Shown: positions 1 through 5,794 of the stretch, piece by piece | Layout: each line of letters starts with the position of its first letter | Numbering within the stretch: position 1 is the stretch's first letter | NCBI GenBank assembly: GCA_003132605.1 | Contig: PKYJ01000090.1 | Coordinates: 1 to 10,115, forward strand | Reading direction: 5' to 3' | Source of the DNA: Peptococcaceae bacterium | GTDB taxonomy: Bacteria; Bacillota; DSM-12270; Thermacetogeniales; Thermacetogeniaceae | DNA length: 10,115 nucleotides | The notes under the pieces: generated by a model | Told to the model about the DNA's origin: nothing | Databases searched by the model: none | Seen by the model: the letters and a program-made list of their open reading frames with translations, nothing else | Program-made: the position numbers and the translations under genes

Positions 1-23
1 GCCGAGGGCATGGCCTGCGGCGG
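1..23. repeat. Inverted copy of an xdhC segment at the window edge (left arm)
   Basis: These 23 bases are the exact reverse complement of positions 173-195, inside the 3' end of xdhC where it encodes the AEGMACGG motif. Identity stops at position 24. The arm interrupts yqeB just after its ATCCGCCGC codons, and the shared CCGCCGC is a microhomology at the join. The likeliest explanation is a foldback chimera or an assembly end; a real inverted duplication is possible if sequence continues to the left. Confidence 0.85.
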
Positions 24-139
24 ATCACTGTAGGCCTAGCAATCTCCGTCATCGCCACCGGGAAACCGGACCGGCAGAGCCGGTGCGCCACGCCTGTGGC
101 CAGGTCCCCGCCTCCTTTAACCAATACCAGGTTCCTCAT
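1..139 (-). CDS. yqeB: YqeB-like selenium-dependent molybdenum hydroxylase protein, N-terminal fragment
   Basis: Starts with ATG at 139 on the minus strand. The xdhC stop TGA shares one base with this ATG (TGATG), so translational coupling is likely. The first 41 residues read as an N-terminal nucleotide-binding segment: GGGDLATGVAHRL, then RSGFPVAMTEI, then RPTVIRR. I recognise this as the start of the YqeB family (EF2563 family), which belongs to the gene set for maturing selenium-dependent molybdenum hydroxylases; its exact biochemical role is not settled. After VIRR the frame reads RPCPR, which does not fit the family. That stretch is an inverted copy of xdhC sequence (bases 1-23, see the repeat entry), so only about residues 1-41 are trustworthy. 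The gene is cut by the window edge. The assignment rests on recognition of a short N-terminus. Confidence 0.7.
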   Translation of the reverse strand, partial: MRNLVLVKGGGDLATGVAHRLCRSGFPVAMTEIARPTVIRRRPCPR

Positions 140-1275
140 CAGACCAACCTCTCCAAAAAAACATCCATGACACCGCCGCAGGCCATGCCCTCGGCATCCA
201 CATCGGCATCCATGGTGACGGAAAACAATCTGGCCGCCACACCGCGTCCGTCCCGGCGCCGTGCCCATCCCGGGCACCCGACAGGCGCGCCAGCCGGTAC
301 CGGCGCCGCTCCGGAGTCGAACAACATCATAGCCTCGCTGCGCACGGCCGCCTCCCCGCAACCGCCGCCGATCGTCCCCCGGATGCTGCCGTCCGGCGAC
401 AGCAGCATCTTCGATCCCGGTTTGCGAGGCGTGGAGCCCCTGGTGCGGACGATAGTGGCCGCCACCACCGGCTGCCCCAGTTCGACACGATCCAACATGT
501 CGGCGAGGTACTGCCACTGCTCGTTGTTGGAGGTCGGGGGCAGCGGATAGCGGCCGCACCGGGCCTCGGTCAACTGGGCGGCGATGCTGATGGCGATCTC
601 CGCCGGGGTCTCGGCGCCGATCTCCAGTCCGATCGGCATGAACACCCGGTTAACTTGCTCCTCGGGGAAGCCGGCGGACATCAGGTGCTCCCGCACCAGT
701 TTGATCCGGCGCCGGCTGCCGATCATCCCCACATAGCCGGGTTCTTCGGGCAGAACCTGTTTCAGGCACGCCAGGTCATGCTGGTGGCCTCTGGTAACGA
801 TCACCACGCTGGTACCGGCATCGAACCGCTGCCGGGACAGTGCCCGGCTGAAATCGTCGCACACCACCGATTGTGCCCCCGGAAACCGCTGGCGGTTGGC
901 GAAGGACGGGCGGTCGTCGATCACCGTGATCTCGTACTCCAGCAGGGAGGCGATCGCCACCAGCGGCTGGGCGATATGCCCGCCGCCCAGCACCAGCAAG
1001 CGGGCAACCGGATGCAGGGGTTCCACGAAGACGCTGGTTGCCCCACACGCCCCGGCGATCTCCAAAAGCTGCGCCGTCCGCTGCAGCAGAAACTCCAGCG
1101 CCTGTTCCCGCATCCTCGCCGTCAGCGCAGCATCGCCCAGATCGCCAAAGATACCGGACCCGGTAATCAGGAGCTTGCACCCCAGCAGGTTTTCCTGCCC
1201 CCTTGCAGACGCCACCACGGTAGCCAGGGCGATCCGCTCCCGCTTGGACACGGCTTGTCGCAACTGCTGATACAA
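139..1275 (-). CDS. XdhC/CoxI-family molybdenum hydroxylase maturation protein
   Basis: Family role: XdhC/CoxI proteins bind and help sulfurate or insert molybdenum cofactor into xanthine dehydrogenase and CO dehydrogenase-type enzymes in the cytoplasm. The 378 residues read as a degenerate CoxI-like unit (about 1-88, starting YQQLRQAVSKRERIALATVV and ending VFVEPL), then a Rossmann-like XdhC C-terminal domain (about 90-235; GGGH 97-100, VIDDRP 118-123, GMIGSRRR 183-190, PIGLEIGAETPAEIA 214-228), then a second, well-conserved CoxI domain (about 252-378; RGSTPRKPGSKML, GTIGGGCGEAA, AEGMACGG). The first unit has lost the GSTPR and GTIGGGC motifs. Residues about 321-348 are an Ala/Pro/Arg/Gly-rich insertion not expected in the family. 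The start is TTG: an in-frame TAG lies directly upstream, and AGGAG at 1284-1288 is 8 nt away. The stop overlaps yqeB. Which hydroxylase it serves cannot be told from here. Confidence 0.88.
   Translation of the reverse strand: MYQQLRQAVSKRERIALATVVASARGQENLLGCKLLITGSGIFGDLGDAALTARMREQALEFLLQRTAQLLEIAGACGATSVFVEPLHPVARLLVLGGGHIAQPLVAIASLLEYEITVIDDRPSFANRQRFPGAQSVVCDDFSRALSRQRFDAGTSVVIVTRGHQHDLACLKQVLPEEPGYVGMIGSRRRIKLVREHLMSAGFPEEQVNRVFMPIGLEIGAETPAEIAISIAAQLTEARCGRYPLPPTSNNEQWQYLADMLDRVELGQPVVAATIVRTRGSTPRKPGSKMLLSPDGSIRGTIGGGCGEAAVRSEAMMLFDSGAAPVPAGAPVGCPGWARRRDGRGVAARLFSVTMDADVDAEGMACGGVMDVFLERLV
173..195. repeat. Inverted repeat partner of 1-23, inside xdhC (right arm)
   Basis: This is the native copy. 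It sits in frame in the C-terminal CoxI domain of xdhC and encodes the conserved Cys-Gly-Gly motif region, so it is the source and 1-23 is the displaced copy. Confidence 0.85.
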
Positions 1276-1373
1276 CTACCTCACTCCTCGCCTCTCATGA
1301 AAAGGATCTCAAAGTCGCTATATCTTCAGGGAGCGCAACTATTCAGGGTAGTCGTCTGTGATAAATATCCTCG

Positions 1374-1394
1374 TGACAATATGCCATATTTTCA
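1374..1394. promoter_or_regulatory. 21-bp near-perfect palindrome upstream of xdhC
   Basis: Two 10-bp arms around a single central base match at 9 of 10 positions; on the minus strand the left arm is TGAAAATATG and the right arm CATATTGTCA. It lies in the 139-bp gap between the TtcA-like gene and xdhC, about 100 bp before the TTG start. The form suits an operator for a dimeric regulator controlling xdhC-yqeB. The regulator is unknown, and I could not place a convincing promoter beside it. Confidence 0.4.
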
Positions 1395-1414
1395 ATCCTA
1401 GACAAGCTGAGTAG

Positions 1415-2278
1415 TTACGAATCATAATAGTCCAGGAAGGAGTGATGTTGGCCATTCTTCTGCCAGCCCAGGACGCAATCCATGTTGACGTTCTGGGCGG
1501 CCTTGAAGATGAACTTGTCAACATCTTTGAACTGCTTGCCCAGGTCTGCGATCAGGTCCTTGATCTGATAGCGCTTGTTCCCCTTCCTGACCGCTGCCAC
1601 CATGCAGGCGCAATTCAACGGCCAGATGCCGCTCTCACTGGTGTAGCTCTCGATATGGCGCTCTTCCACGTAGTAGAGCGGCCGGATCAGTTCCAACCCC
1701 TCGAAGTGGGCGGACTTCAGCTTCGGCAGCATGGTCTTGAAACTCCCCGTATAGAAAAGGTTCAGCATGGTAGTCTCGATGACATCGTTGAAGTGATGGG
1801 CCAGGGCCAGCTTGTTGCATCCCAGTTCCTGTGCCTTGGCATACAGCGCCCCGCGGCGCATCTTGGCGCACATGTAGCAGGGGTAGTCCTGGGCGATCTT
1901 CCCGGCGATTTCAAAGATCCTGGTCTCGAACAGGTGAATGGGTATGTTCAGAAAGCTGCAGTTCTCGACCAGCAAATCCCTGATGTCCTTATGGTATCCG
2001 GGGTCCATGGAGACGAACTCCACCGTGAAGTTGGCCTTCCCATGGCGCTGCAGCTCCTGAAACAGCTTGGCCATCAGGAGGCTGTCCTTGCCGCCCGAGA
2101 CCGCCACGGCGATCTTGTCCCCGTCCTCCACCAACTGAAAATCTTTGATGGCTTTGATGAACTTTGTCCAGACGCACTTCCTGTTCTTGGTGATGATGCT
2201 GCGCTCTATTTCTTGCAGCGATTCCCTATCGCTGCCTGGAACCAATCTCTCGCAGCCTTTACCGGCCAGATCACTCAT
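1415..2278 (-). CDS. TtcA-family PP-loop ATPase, probable tRNA 2-thiocytidine synthetase
   Basis: Family role: TtcA proteins adenylate C32 of certain tRNAs with ATP and replace the oxygen with sulfur, using a [4Fe-4S] cluster held by three cysteines. In this 287-residue protein the PP-loop SGGKDS is at 61-66, the CxxC pair at Cys134/Cys137 (CYMCAKMRRGALY), a conserved LALAHHFNDVIET at about 157-169, and a further cysteine in PLNCACM (223 or 225) can supply the third ligand. About 50 residues precede the PP-loop strand, with the family-like stretch EIERSI at 23-28. The ATG start has AAGGGG 7-8 nt upstream. It sits alone: its own promoter lies directly upstream, with 121 bp to rmuC and 139 bp to xdhC. 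Related PP-loop thiolases with other substrates exist, so family membership is firmer than the exact tRNA position. Confidence 0.85.
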   Translation of the reverse strand: MSDLAGKGCERLVPGSDRESLQEIERSIITKNRKCVWTKFIKAIKDFQLVEDGDKIAVAVSGGKDSLLMAKLFQELQRHGKANFTVEFVSMDPGYHKDIRDLLVENCSFLNIPIHLFETRIFEIAGKIAQDYPCYMCAKMRRGALYAKAQELGCNKLALAHHFNDVIETTMLNLFYTGSFKTMLPKLKSAHFEGLELIRPLYYVEERHIESYTSESGIWPLNCACMVAAVRKGNKRYQIKDLIADLGKQFKDVDKFIFKAAQNVNMDCVLGWQKNGQHHSFLDYYDS

Positions 2279-2299
2279 CTGATCACCCCTTCCGGCAAC

Positions 2300-2328
2300 A
2301 TTATAGCAAAAGACCCCCGGCCTGTCGC
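2300..2328 (-). promoter_or_regulatory. Sigma-A-type promoter of the TtcA-like gene
   Basis: On the minus strand a perfect TATAAT (-10, 2300-2305) lies 17 bp downstream of GCGACA (-35, 2323-2328; four of six match TTGACA). The predicted leader to the ATG at 2278 is only about 15-20 nt and carries the ribosome binding site. Confidence 0.65.
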
Positions 2329-2399
2329 AGCCAGGGCCTTTCTTGACTCTCAGTAGATGTCATTTCCTGTAAGTATGTTTACTTCCACCGCATCCGGGC

Positions 2400-3806
2400 T
2401 TACCGGCCGGTCATCTCGCCATCGTTAGCAGGAGCTGATTCTTCAGCTTGAATCTGCCTGGTGGCCCTATCGATCACATCCAGAGTCTCGATCTCGCTGC
2501 CTGTTGATGCCCCCAGTTCCTTAAATCTGCGTGCTGCCACCAGGACCCTGCTTTCCAGCGAACCGACAGCCTTATTATAGGCATCGACTGTCCTATCCAA
2601 TCCCTTATGGATGTCTGCAAAATAGCCGGTCATGGTCCGGATGCGATCATACAGACTCTTTCCCAGGTCGCTTATGGCCTGGGCGTTTTCAGCGATCTGT
2701 TCCTGGCGCCACCCATAAGCCACCGCTCTTAGCAGGGCGATCAGGGTGGTCGGAGTGGCCAGAATGACCTGCTGTTCCACACCGCACTCGATCAGGCCGG
2801 GATCTTGCTCCAGGGCAGCGCTGAAAAAAGCCTCCCCCGGAAGAAATAAAACCACAAACTCCGGTGTGGGTTTGAACTGCTCCCAATATCCCTTGCTGCT
2901 CAGACGGGCCAGGTGGTTTCGCACCTGGCGGGCATGATCCTTGAGCCTGGATAATCTCAGATCGTCATCCTGCGCATCCAGCGCCTCCAGGTACGCCTGC
3001 AAAGGCGCTTTGGAGTCGATCACGATATTCTTGTTGTTAGGCAGCTTCACCACCATATCGGGGCGCAACTGGCCATCTTCAGTATTGGCGGTCTCCTGTT
3101 GAACAAAATCGCAGTATTCAACCATACCTGCCAATTCAACCACACGCCGCAACTGGATCTCTCCCCAGCGACCGCGCACTGCAGGGGAGCGCAGGGCCTT
3201 CACGAGATTGGCAGTTTCTCCTTTAAGCTGCAGTTGAGCATCATTCAACGATCTTATCAATAATTTCAGGCTGTCGTAGGCTGATACCCGAGCAGTCTCA
3301 ATGTCATGAATTTTGGTATCGACCTTGTCCAAGGATTCTTTCAAGGGCTTCACTAGTTCGTCGATAGCCTTTTGACGATTTTCCAGGTCGCTCTTAGCGC
3401 CCTCTTGATACCTTTCCAGGTTGGCCTTTGCCAGATCTAAAAACGCCTGGTTGTTGCTCTTCAAGGCATCCGCTGCCAGGGCCTTGAAGGCATTTGACAG
3501 TTGGCTCTCCGCTTCTTCCATCAAGGCAAGCTTTTCCGAGGTCGCCTTTTGTTCTGCAAAAAGAGACCTGTTTTCGTGCTGAAGCTCTTTTATTTGTTCA
3601 TCCTTGCCATTGAGACTGCTTTCCAGGGCTCTGATCTGTTGGGCTTTAGCATCAACCCGTTCCAGCAGCGTCGCCCGCTCTGCTTCTGCCCCCATCCTGG
3701 CCTGGGCGCGGGCGTGTTGAATTTTTGCACGAAGTACTGACCAGGCAAGACCTCCGCAGACAATGATTCCAATCACAAATCCAAACAGAAAAAAAAGTGA
3801 CGGCAT
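2400..3806 (-). CDS. rmuC: DNA recombination protein RmuC
   Basis: Family role: RmuC proteins are membrane-anchored, with a coiled coil and a nuclease-like fold. In E. coli, loss of rmuC raises inversion at short inverted repeats; the biochemical activity is poorly defined. The 468 residues hold an N-terminal membrane anchor (about 3-25, FFLFGFVIGIIVCGGLAW), a long charged coiled coil (about 26-200) and the RmuC domain (about 205-430). Family motifs visible are RGRWGEIQLRRVVELAGM (211-228), DSKAPL (264-269), FLPGEAF (321-327), ATPTTLIALL (350-359) and GWRQEQIAENA. Length is typical. The ATG at 3806 has a strong AGGAGGT ribosome binding site 4 nt upstream. It follows yjbQ in the same direction with a 110-bp gap that contains a long inverted repeat, so cotranscription is uncertain. 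Confidence 0.93.
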   Translation of the reverse strand: MPSLFFLFGFVIGIIVCGGLAWSVLRAKIQHARAQARMGAEAERATLLERVDAKAQQIRALESSLNGKDEQIKELQHENRSLFAEQKATSEKLALMEEAESQLSNAFKALAADALKSNNQAFLDLAKANLERYQEGAKSDLENRQKAIDELVKPLKESLDKVDTKIHDIETARVSAYDSLKLLIRSLNDAQLQLKGETANLVKALRSPAVRGRWGEIQLRRVVELAGMVEYCDFVQQETANTEDGQLRPDMVVKLPNNKNIVIDSKAPLQAYLEALDAQDDDLRLSRLKDHARQVRNHLARLSSKGYWEQFKPTPEFVVLFLPGEAFFSAALEQDPGLIECGVEQQVILATPTTLIALLRAVAYGWRQEQIAENAQAISDLGKSLYDRIRTMTGYFADIHKGLDRTVDAYNKAVGSLESRVLVAARRFKELGASTGSEIETLDVIDRATRQIQAEESAPANDGEMTGR

Positions 3807-3839
3807 GTGAACCTCCTGCCTTGTTTACTTTCTCATACA

Positions 3840-3888
3840 CCCCGGCATCAAAGTGCAGGCTTCCATACAGGCTCAACACATGCCGGGG
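3840..3888. repeat. 9-bp inverted repeat between yjbQ and rmuC
   Basis: Arms CCCCGGCAT (3840-3848) and ATGCCGGGG (3880-3888) are exact complements around a 31-nt loop. On the minus strand no T-run follows, so it is not a standard intrinsic terminator of yjbQ. On the plus strand a short ACTTTT follows, but no plus-strand gene ends there. It could be a processing or attenuation hairpin in a yjbQ-rmuC transcript. Confidence 0.5.
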
Positions 3889-3916
3889 ACTTTTCCATTC
3901 CTCTCATCCATCCCGC

Positions 3917-4333
3917 CTACTCTCCAATTATTTTAACAAGGACACGTTTTTTTCTTTTGCCGTCAAATTCCCCATAAAATATCTGCTCCCATGGGCCGAA
4001 GTCAAGCTTGCCGTCAGTGATGGCAACCACAACATCCCTTCCCATGACCGAGCGCTTGATATGGGCATCCGCATTATCCTCATATCCATTGTGAAAATAC
4101 TGATCGTGCGGCTTCTCCGGAGCGATTTTTTCTAAAAAGTTCTCAAAATCCCGGTGGAGCCCCTTCTCGTCATCGTTGATAAATACGCTTGCCGTTATGT
4201 GCATGGCATTACAAAGCAGCAGGCCTTCCTGGATCCCGCTTTCCTGCAGGCATGCCTGGACCATCGGAGTGATATTGATAAACTCCCTTCTTTGTCTAGT
4301 TTCAAACCATAGCTCTTTCTTGTAGCTTTTCAT
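3917..4333 (-). CDS. yjbQ: YjbQ/UPF0047 family protein (secondary thiamine-phosphate synthase type)
   Basis: Small beta-rich protein of 138 residues, the usual family size. E. coli YjbQ shows thiamine-phosphate synthase activity and can replace ThiE at low efficiency, but the true role of the family is unsettled. Family motifs: CNAMHITASVFINDDE (41-56, with His45), the HRDFENFLEKI helix (60-70), and the block YFHNGYEDNADAHIKRSVMGRDV (79-101) followed by DGKLDFGPWEQIFYGEFDG (107-125). The conserved histidines of the His45, His81 and His91 regions are all present. I take the ATG at 4333 because GGAGGG lies 4-6 nt upstream; an upstream in-frame GTG (4345) overlaps that site. It begins about 70 bp past the tmRNA terminator, so it probably has its own promoter, which I could not identify. 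Confidence 0.87.
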   Translation of the reverse strand: MKSYKKELWFETRQRREFINITPMVQACLQESGIQEGLLLCNAMHITASVFINDDEKGLHRDFENFLEKIAPEKPHDQYFHNGYEDNADAHIKRSVMGRDVVVAITDGKLDFGPWEQIFYGEFDGKRKKRVLVKIIGE

Positions 4334-4402
4334 ATGTCCCTCCACTCACGTAAATATCTTTATTGCAAAAGATCGGCATTTACATGTGCCTCATGTCCAT
4401 AT

Positions 4403-4431
4403 AAAAATGCAGACCGCTACGGCAGGTCTGC
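4403..4431 (-). terminator. Intrinsic terminator of the tmRNA gene
   Basis: On the minus strand GCAGACC (4425-4431) pairs with GGTCTGC (4409-4415) around a 9-nt loop, followed by ATTTTTAT. It lies 15 nt past the tmRNA CCA end and before the yjbQ start. Confidence 0.85.
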
Positions 4432-4462
4432 TCTGATTTACAAATTGGTGGAGGCGAGGGGA

Positions 4463-4711
4463 CACGTATTCTGCAGGTTTCCCTGCGGCGTGGACTATAT
4501 CTTTGCCCGCGCGCCCTCTTTGCGGGCATCCGGCGGGCACCTGGCGTGTTATGGAGAGCGAAGACTTGTTGCTGCTCTCCATCCAAGGCCAAGGCCTTGA
4601 GTCTCTACAGGGCTTGCACCCCTCGGTATTGCCATGCAGCTTGCGCTGTTTAGGTTTCACCGATTAAGCCAGGTTATCACCCGGGTGTTACCACCCGGGG
4701 CGACCCAATTG
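4463..4711 (-). ncRNA. Group I self-splicing intron in the tmRNA T-loop
   Basis: 249 nt with no ORF. The 5' exon ends in U (4712) and the intron ends in G (4463), the group I rule. P1: exon CGAU pairs with intron GUCG, with U-G at the splice site. P2: CCCGGGTG/CACCCGGG with GTAA loop (4680-4699). P3: ACCTGGC/GCCAGGT (4668-4674 with 4539-4545). P4: TCGGT with ACCGA. P5: CAGC-GCAA-GCTG (4637-4648). P6: GGG with CCC. P7: GACT in TAGAGACTC with AGTC in AAGATATAGTCC (4492-4503), the latter identical to the classic S consensus. An extra hairpin P7.1 is at 4551-4582 (ATGGAGAGC/GCTCTCCAT), P8 is TGCCCGC/GCGGGCA (4504-4528), and P9 is GCAGG-GAAA-CCTGC (4473-4486). The P7.1 hairpin suggests subgroup IA. 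Every helix is a sequence reading, not a computed fold. ORF-less group I introns at this tmRNA site have been reported in other bacteria. Confidence 0.94.
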
Positions 4712-4924
4712 ATCGAACCCCTGTCCGAAAGAAAGGCCACAAAGGTTTCTCCGAGCGCAGCCGGTGTTTAGGATTCGCCCCGAACACGACGCCCTCCGGC
4801 AGGCCTCGCTGGCGCTATCTCGATAAGGTTCCCGTCAAGGCCTCCGAGAATTGGCCCTTAGGTATCCTGCTAGTCGGCGCCCTATCCCAGGCCGCAGGAG
4901 ATCCCGGGTAGGACGGGCTGCCTG

Positions 4925-4954
4925 TTAGGCAGCCAGTGCTAAGTTATCGTTGGC
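4925..4954 (-). other. tmRNA proteolysis-tag reading frame
   Basis: The resume codon GCC at 4954 follows ATTAACT. The frame encodes ANDNLALAA and then TAA. The hydrophobic ALAA end is the standard degradation signal recognised by ClpXP-type proteases. With the alanine charged on tmRNA itself, the full tag would be AANDNLALAA. The resume codon is placed by analogy with other tmRNAs. Confidence 0.88.
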
Positions 4955-5110
4955 AGTTAATGATTTTCCACCGTATCATACGGGCAGGTGGGACCCCAGC
5001 TCGCTTCCCTTGCTCCTAATTCCCCCGTCGAAGCCAGTACGCCCCCATATCTTGATCTCGTTCTCTCCGGCCAGGTTAGCACCCGGCCCGGTCTGAACCT
5101 TCTGTAACGA

Positions 5111-5119
5111 ATTATATCA
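5111..5119 (-). promoter_or_regulatory. Extended -10 promoter of the tmRNA gene
   Basis: The minus strand reads TGATATAAT: a perfect TATAAT (5111-5116) with the TG of an extended -10. No good -35 is seen at 17 bp (TTTTAA-like only). Transcription would start near 5104, giving a leader of about 58 nt with a GGTT...AACC hairpin that is removed before the mature 5' end at 5046. No terminator separates smpB from it, so readthrough may add to its expression. Confidence 0.65.
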
Positions 5120-5187
5120 CAAATGCCTGCTTTTTAAAAGTGTCCTGGCAGTTTTCCACAACATCACCATCAGATCCTGACAGTCTG

Positions 5188-5664
5188 TTAGTCACGGTCA
5201 CGGCCGCGCAGTTCCCGGGCGATCTCCCGGTCGGCGTCACGCTTGGCGATCTCCTCCCGCTTGTCGTACAGCTTCTTGCCCCGGGCCAGCGCCAACTCCA
5301 CCTTGACCCGGCCACGCTTGAAGTAGACCCGCAGCGGGATCAGGGTATACCCCTTCTGGGTCGTCTGCCCCAGCAACCTCTTGATCTCCTGCCTGTGCAG
5401 CAGCAGCTTGCGCAGCCGCCTGGGGTCGTGGTTGAACCGGTTCCCCTTGTCATAGGGGCTGATGTGCATGTTGTGGACGAACACCTCATTGTCAGACACG
5501 TCGGCGTAACTGTCTCTCAAATTTACCTTGCCGGCCCGCAACGATTTTACCTCCGTCCCCACCAGGGAGATGCCGGCCTCGTAGGTTTCATCTATAAAGA
5601 AATCGTGGCGGGCCTTGCGGTTCTCGGCCACGATTTTGATCGGCTCCCGTTGTACCTCCCCCAT
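5188..5664 (-). CDS. smpB: SsrA-binding protein SmpB
   Basis: SmpB binds the tRNA-like domain of tmRNA, aids its aminoacylation and takes it into the A-site of stalled ribosomes, where its C-terminal tail occupies the empty mRNA channel. The 158-residue protein has normal length: IVAENRKARHDFFIDETYEAGI at the start, GTEVKSLRAGKVNLRDSYA (37-55), HISPY (67-71), NHDPRRLRKLLLH (78-90), the KGYTLIPLRVYFKRGRVKVELALARGKK core (104-131), and the basic tail KLYDKREEIAKRDADREIAR (131-150) typical of SmpB. The ATG at 5664 is chosen over the in-frame codon at 5730 because AGAGGGGG lies just upstream and the family begins here. It lies directly upstream of its RNA partner, which starts 142 bp beyond the stop codon. 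Confidence 0.97.
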   Translation of the reverse strand: MGEVQREPIKIVAENRKARHDFFIDETYEAGISLVGTEVKSLRAGKVNLRDSYADVSDNEVFVHNMHISPYDKGNRFNHDPRRLRKLLLHRQEIKRLLGQTTQKGYTLIPLRVYFKRGRVKVELALARGKKLYDKREEIAKRDADREIARELRGRDRD

Positions 5665-5696
5665 CCTGATCCCCCTCTTTACATCGGATGTCTGAT

Positions 5697-5772
5697 GCCG
5701 GAAGTCAGATGCCGGATGAAAGACTTGCATGCTTCCAAAGGGCTGTTTTTTATCTTTATTCTGACTTCCGGC
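5697..5772. repeat. 13-bp inverted repeat and short direct repeats between thioesterase gene and smpB
   Basis: GCCGGAAGTCAGA (5697-5709) and its exact complement TCTGACTTCCGGC (5760-5772) flank a 50-nt spacer. A direct repeat GATGCCGGA occurs twice, near 5694-5702 and 5709-5717. The arms lie between the stop at 5795 and the smpB start at 5664, close to the smpB ribosome binding site. On the minus strand no T-run follows. The GGAAGTCAGA flavour resembles simple intergenic repeats seen in some Clostridia; that comparison is from memory. Confidence 0.6.
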
Positions 5773-5794
5773 CTCTTTCCTCTGACCTTTGAGA

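Larger units (their letters stand above)
4446..5046 (-). ncRNA. ssrA: tmRNA (transfer-messenger RNA) gene, interrupted by a group I intron
   Basis: tmRNA is charged with alanine, enters stalled ribosomes with SmpB, and supplies a short reading frame that tags the unfinished protein for proteolysis. The 5' end (5046 downward) reads GGGGGCGTACTGGCTTCGAC, the hallmark tmRNA start. The 3' end is CGCCTCC-A-CCA (4446-4456), and the acceptor stem GGGGGCG/CGCCTCC pairs over seven positions with one G-U. The tag frame is at 4925-4954, and its stop codon lies in the stem GGCTGCC/GGCAGCC, as is usual. The T-arm is split: AGGGG-TTCGAT (exon 1, to 4712) and T-CCCCT (exon 2, from 4462). Joined, they give a canonical seven-base T-loop TTCGATT closed by a perfect five-pair stem. 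The mature RNA would be 352 nt, a normal size. The encoded CCA and the ends are read by eye. Confidence 0.96.

Noticed and set aside
1..33. Plus-strand C-terminus of a second XdhC gene (reads AEGMACGGSL then stop)
   Set aside because: The identity to the minus-strand xdhC is exact at the DNA level over 23 bases and ends abruptly, which fits a displaced copy and not a second gene.
1339..1524. 61-codon minus-strand frame between the TtcA-like gene and xdhC
   Set aside because: It overlaps the 3' end of the TtcA-like gene in another frame and has no family features.
655..2356. Long plus-strand frames opposite xdhC (655-1401) and the TtcA-like gene (1442-2356)
   Set aside because: They lie fully across genes with clear family motifs on the other strand, show no recognisable domains and are His/Gln/Leu-rich, as expected from antisense frames of GC-rich genes.
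4446..4480. A separate tRNA ending in CCA at 4446
   Set aside because: The bases directly before the acceptor strand do not form a T-loop. The T-arm is completed only by the tmRNA exon 249 nt upstream, so this is tmRNA exon 2.
4334..4660. Small frames of 70 to 89 codons at the tmRNA 3' end
   Set aside because: They lie within the group I intron, exon 2 and terminator. Structured RNA explains the sequence.
4446..5046. Two-piece (permuted) tmRNA
   Set aside because: The 5' and 3' tRNA-like parts are in normal order, and the interruption has a full group I core rather than a permuted layout.
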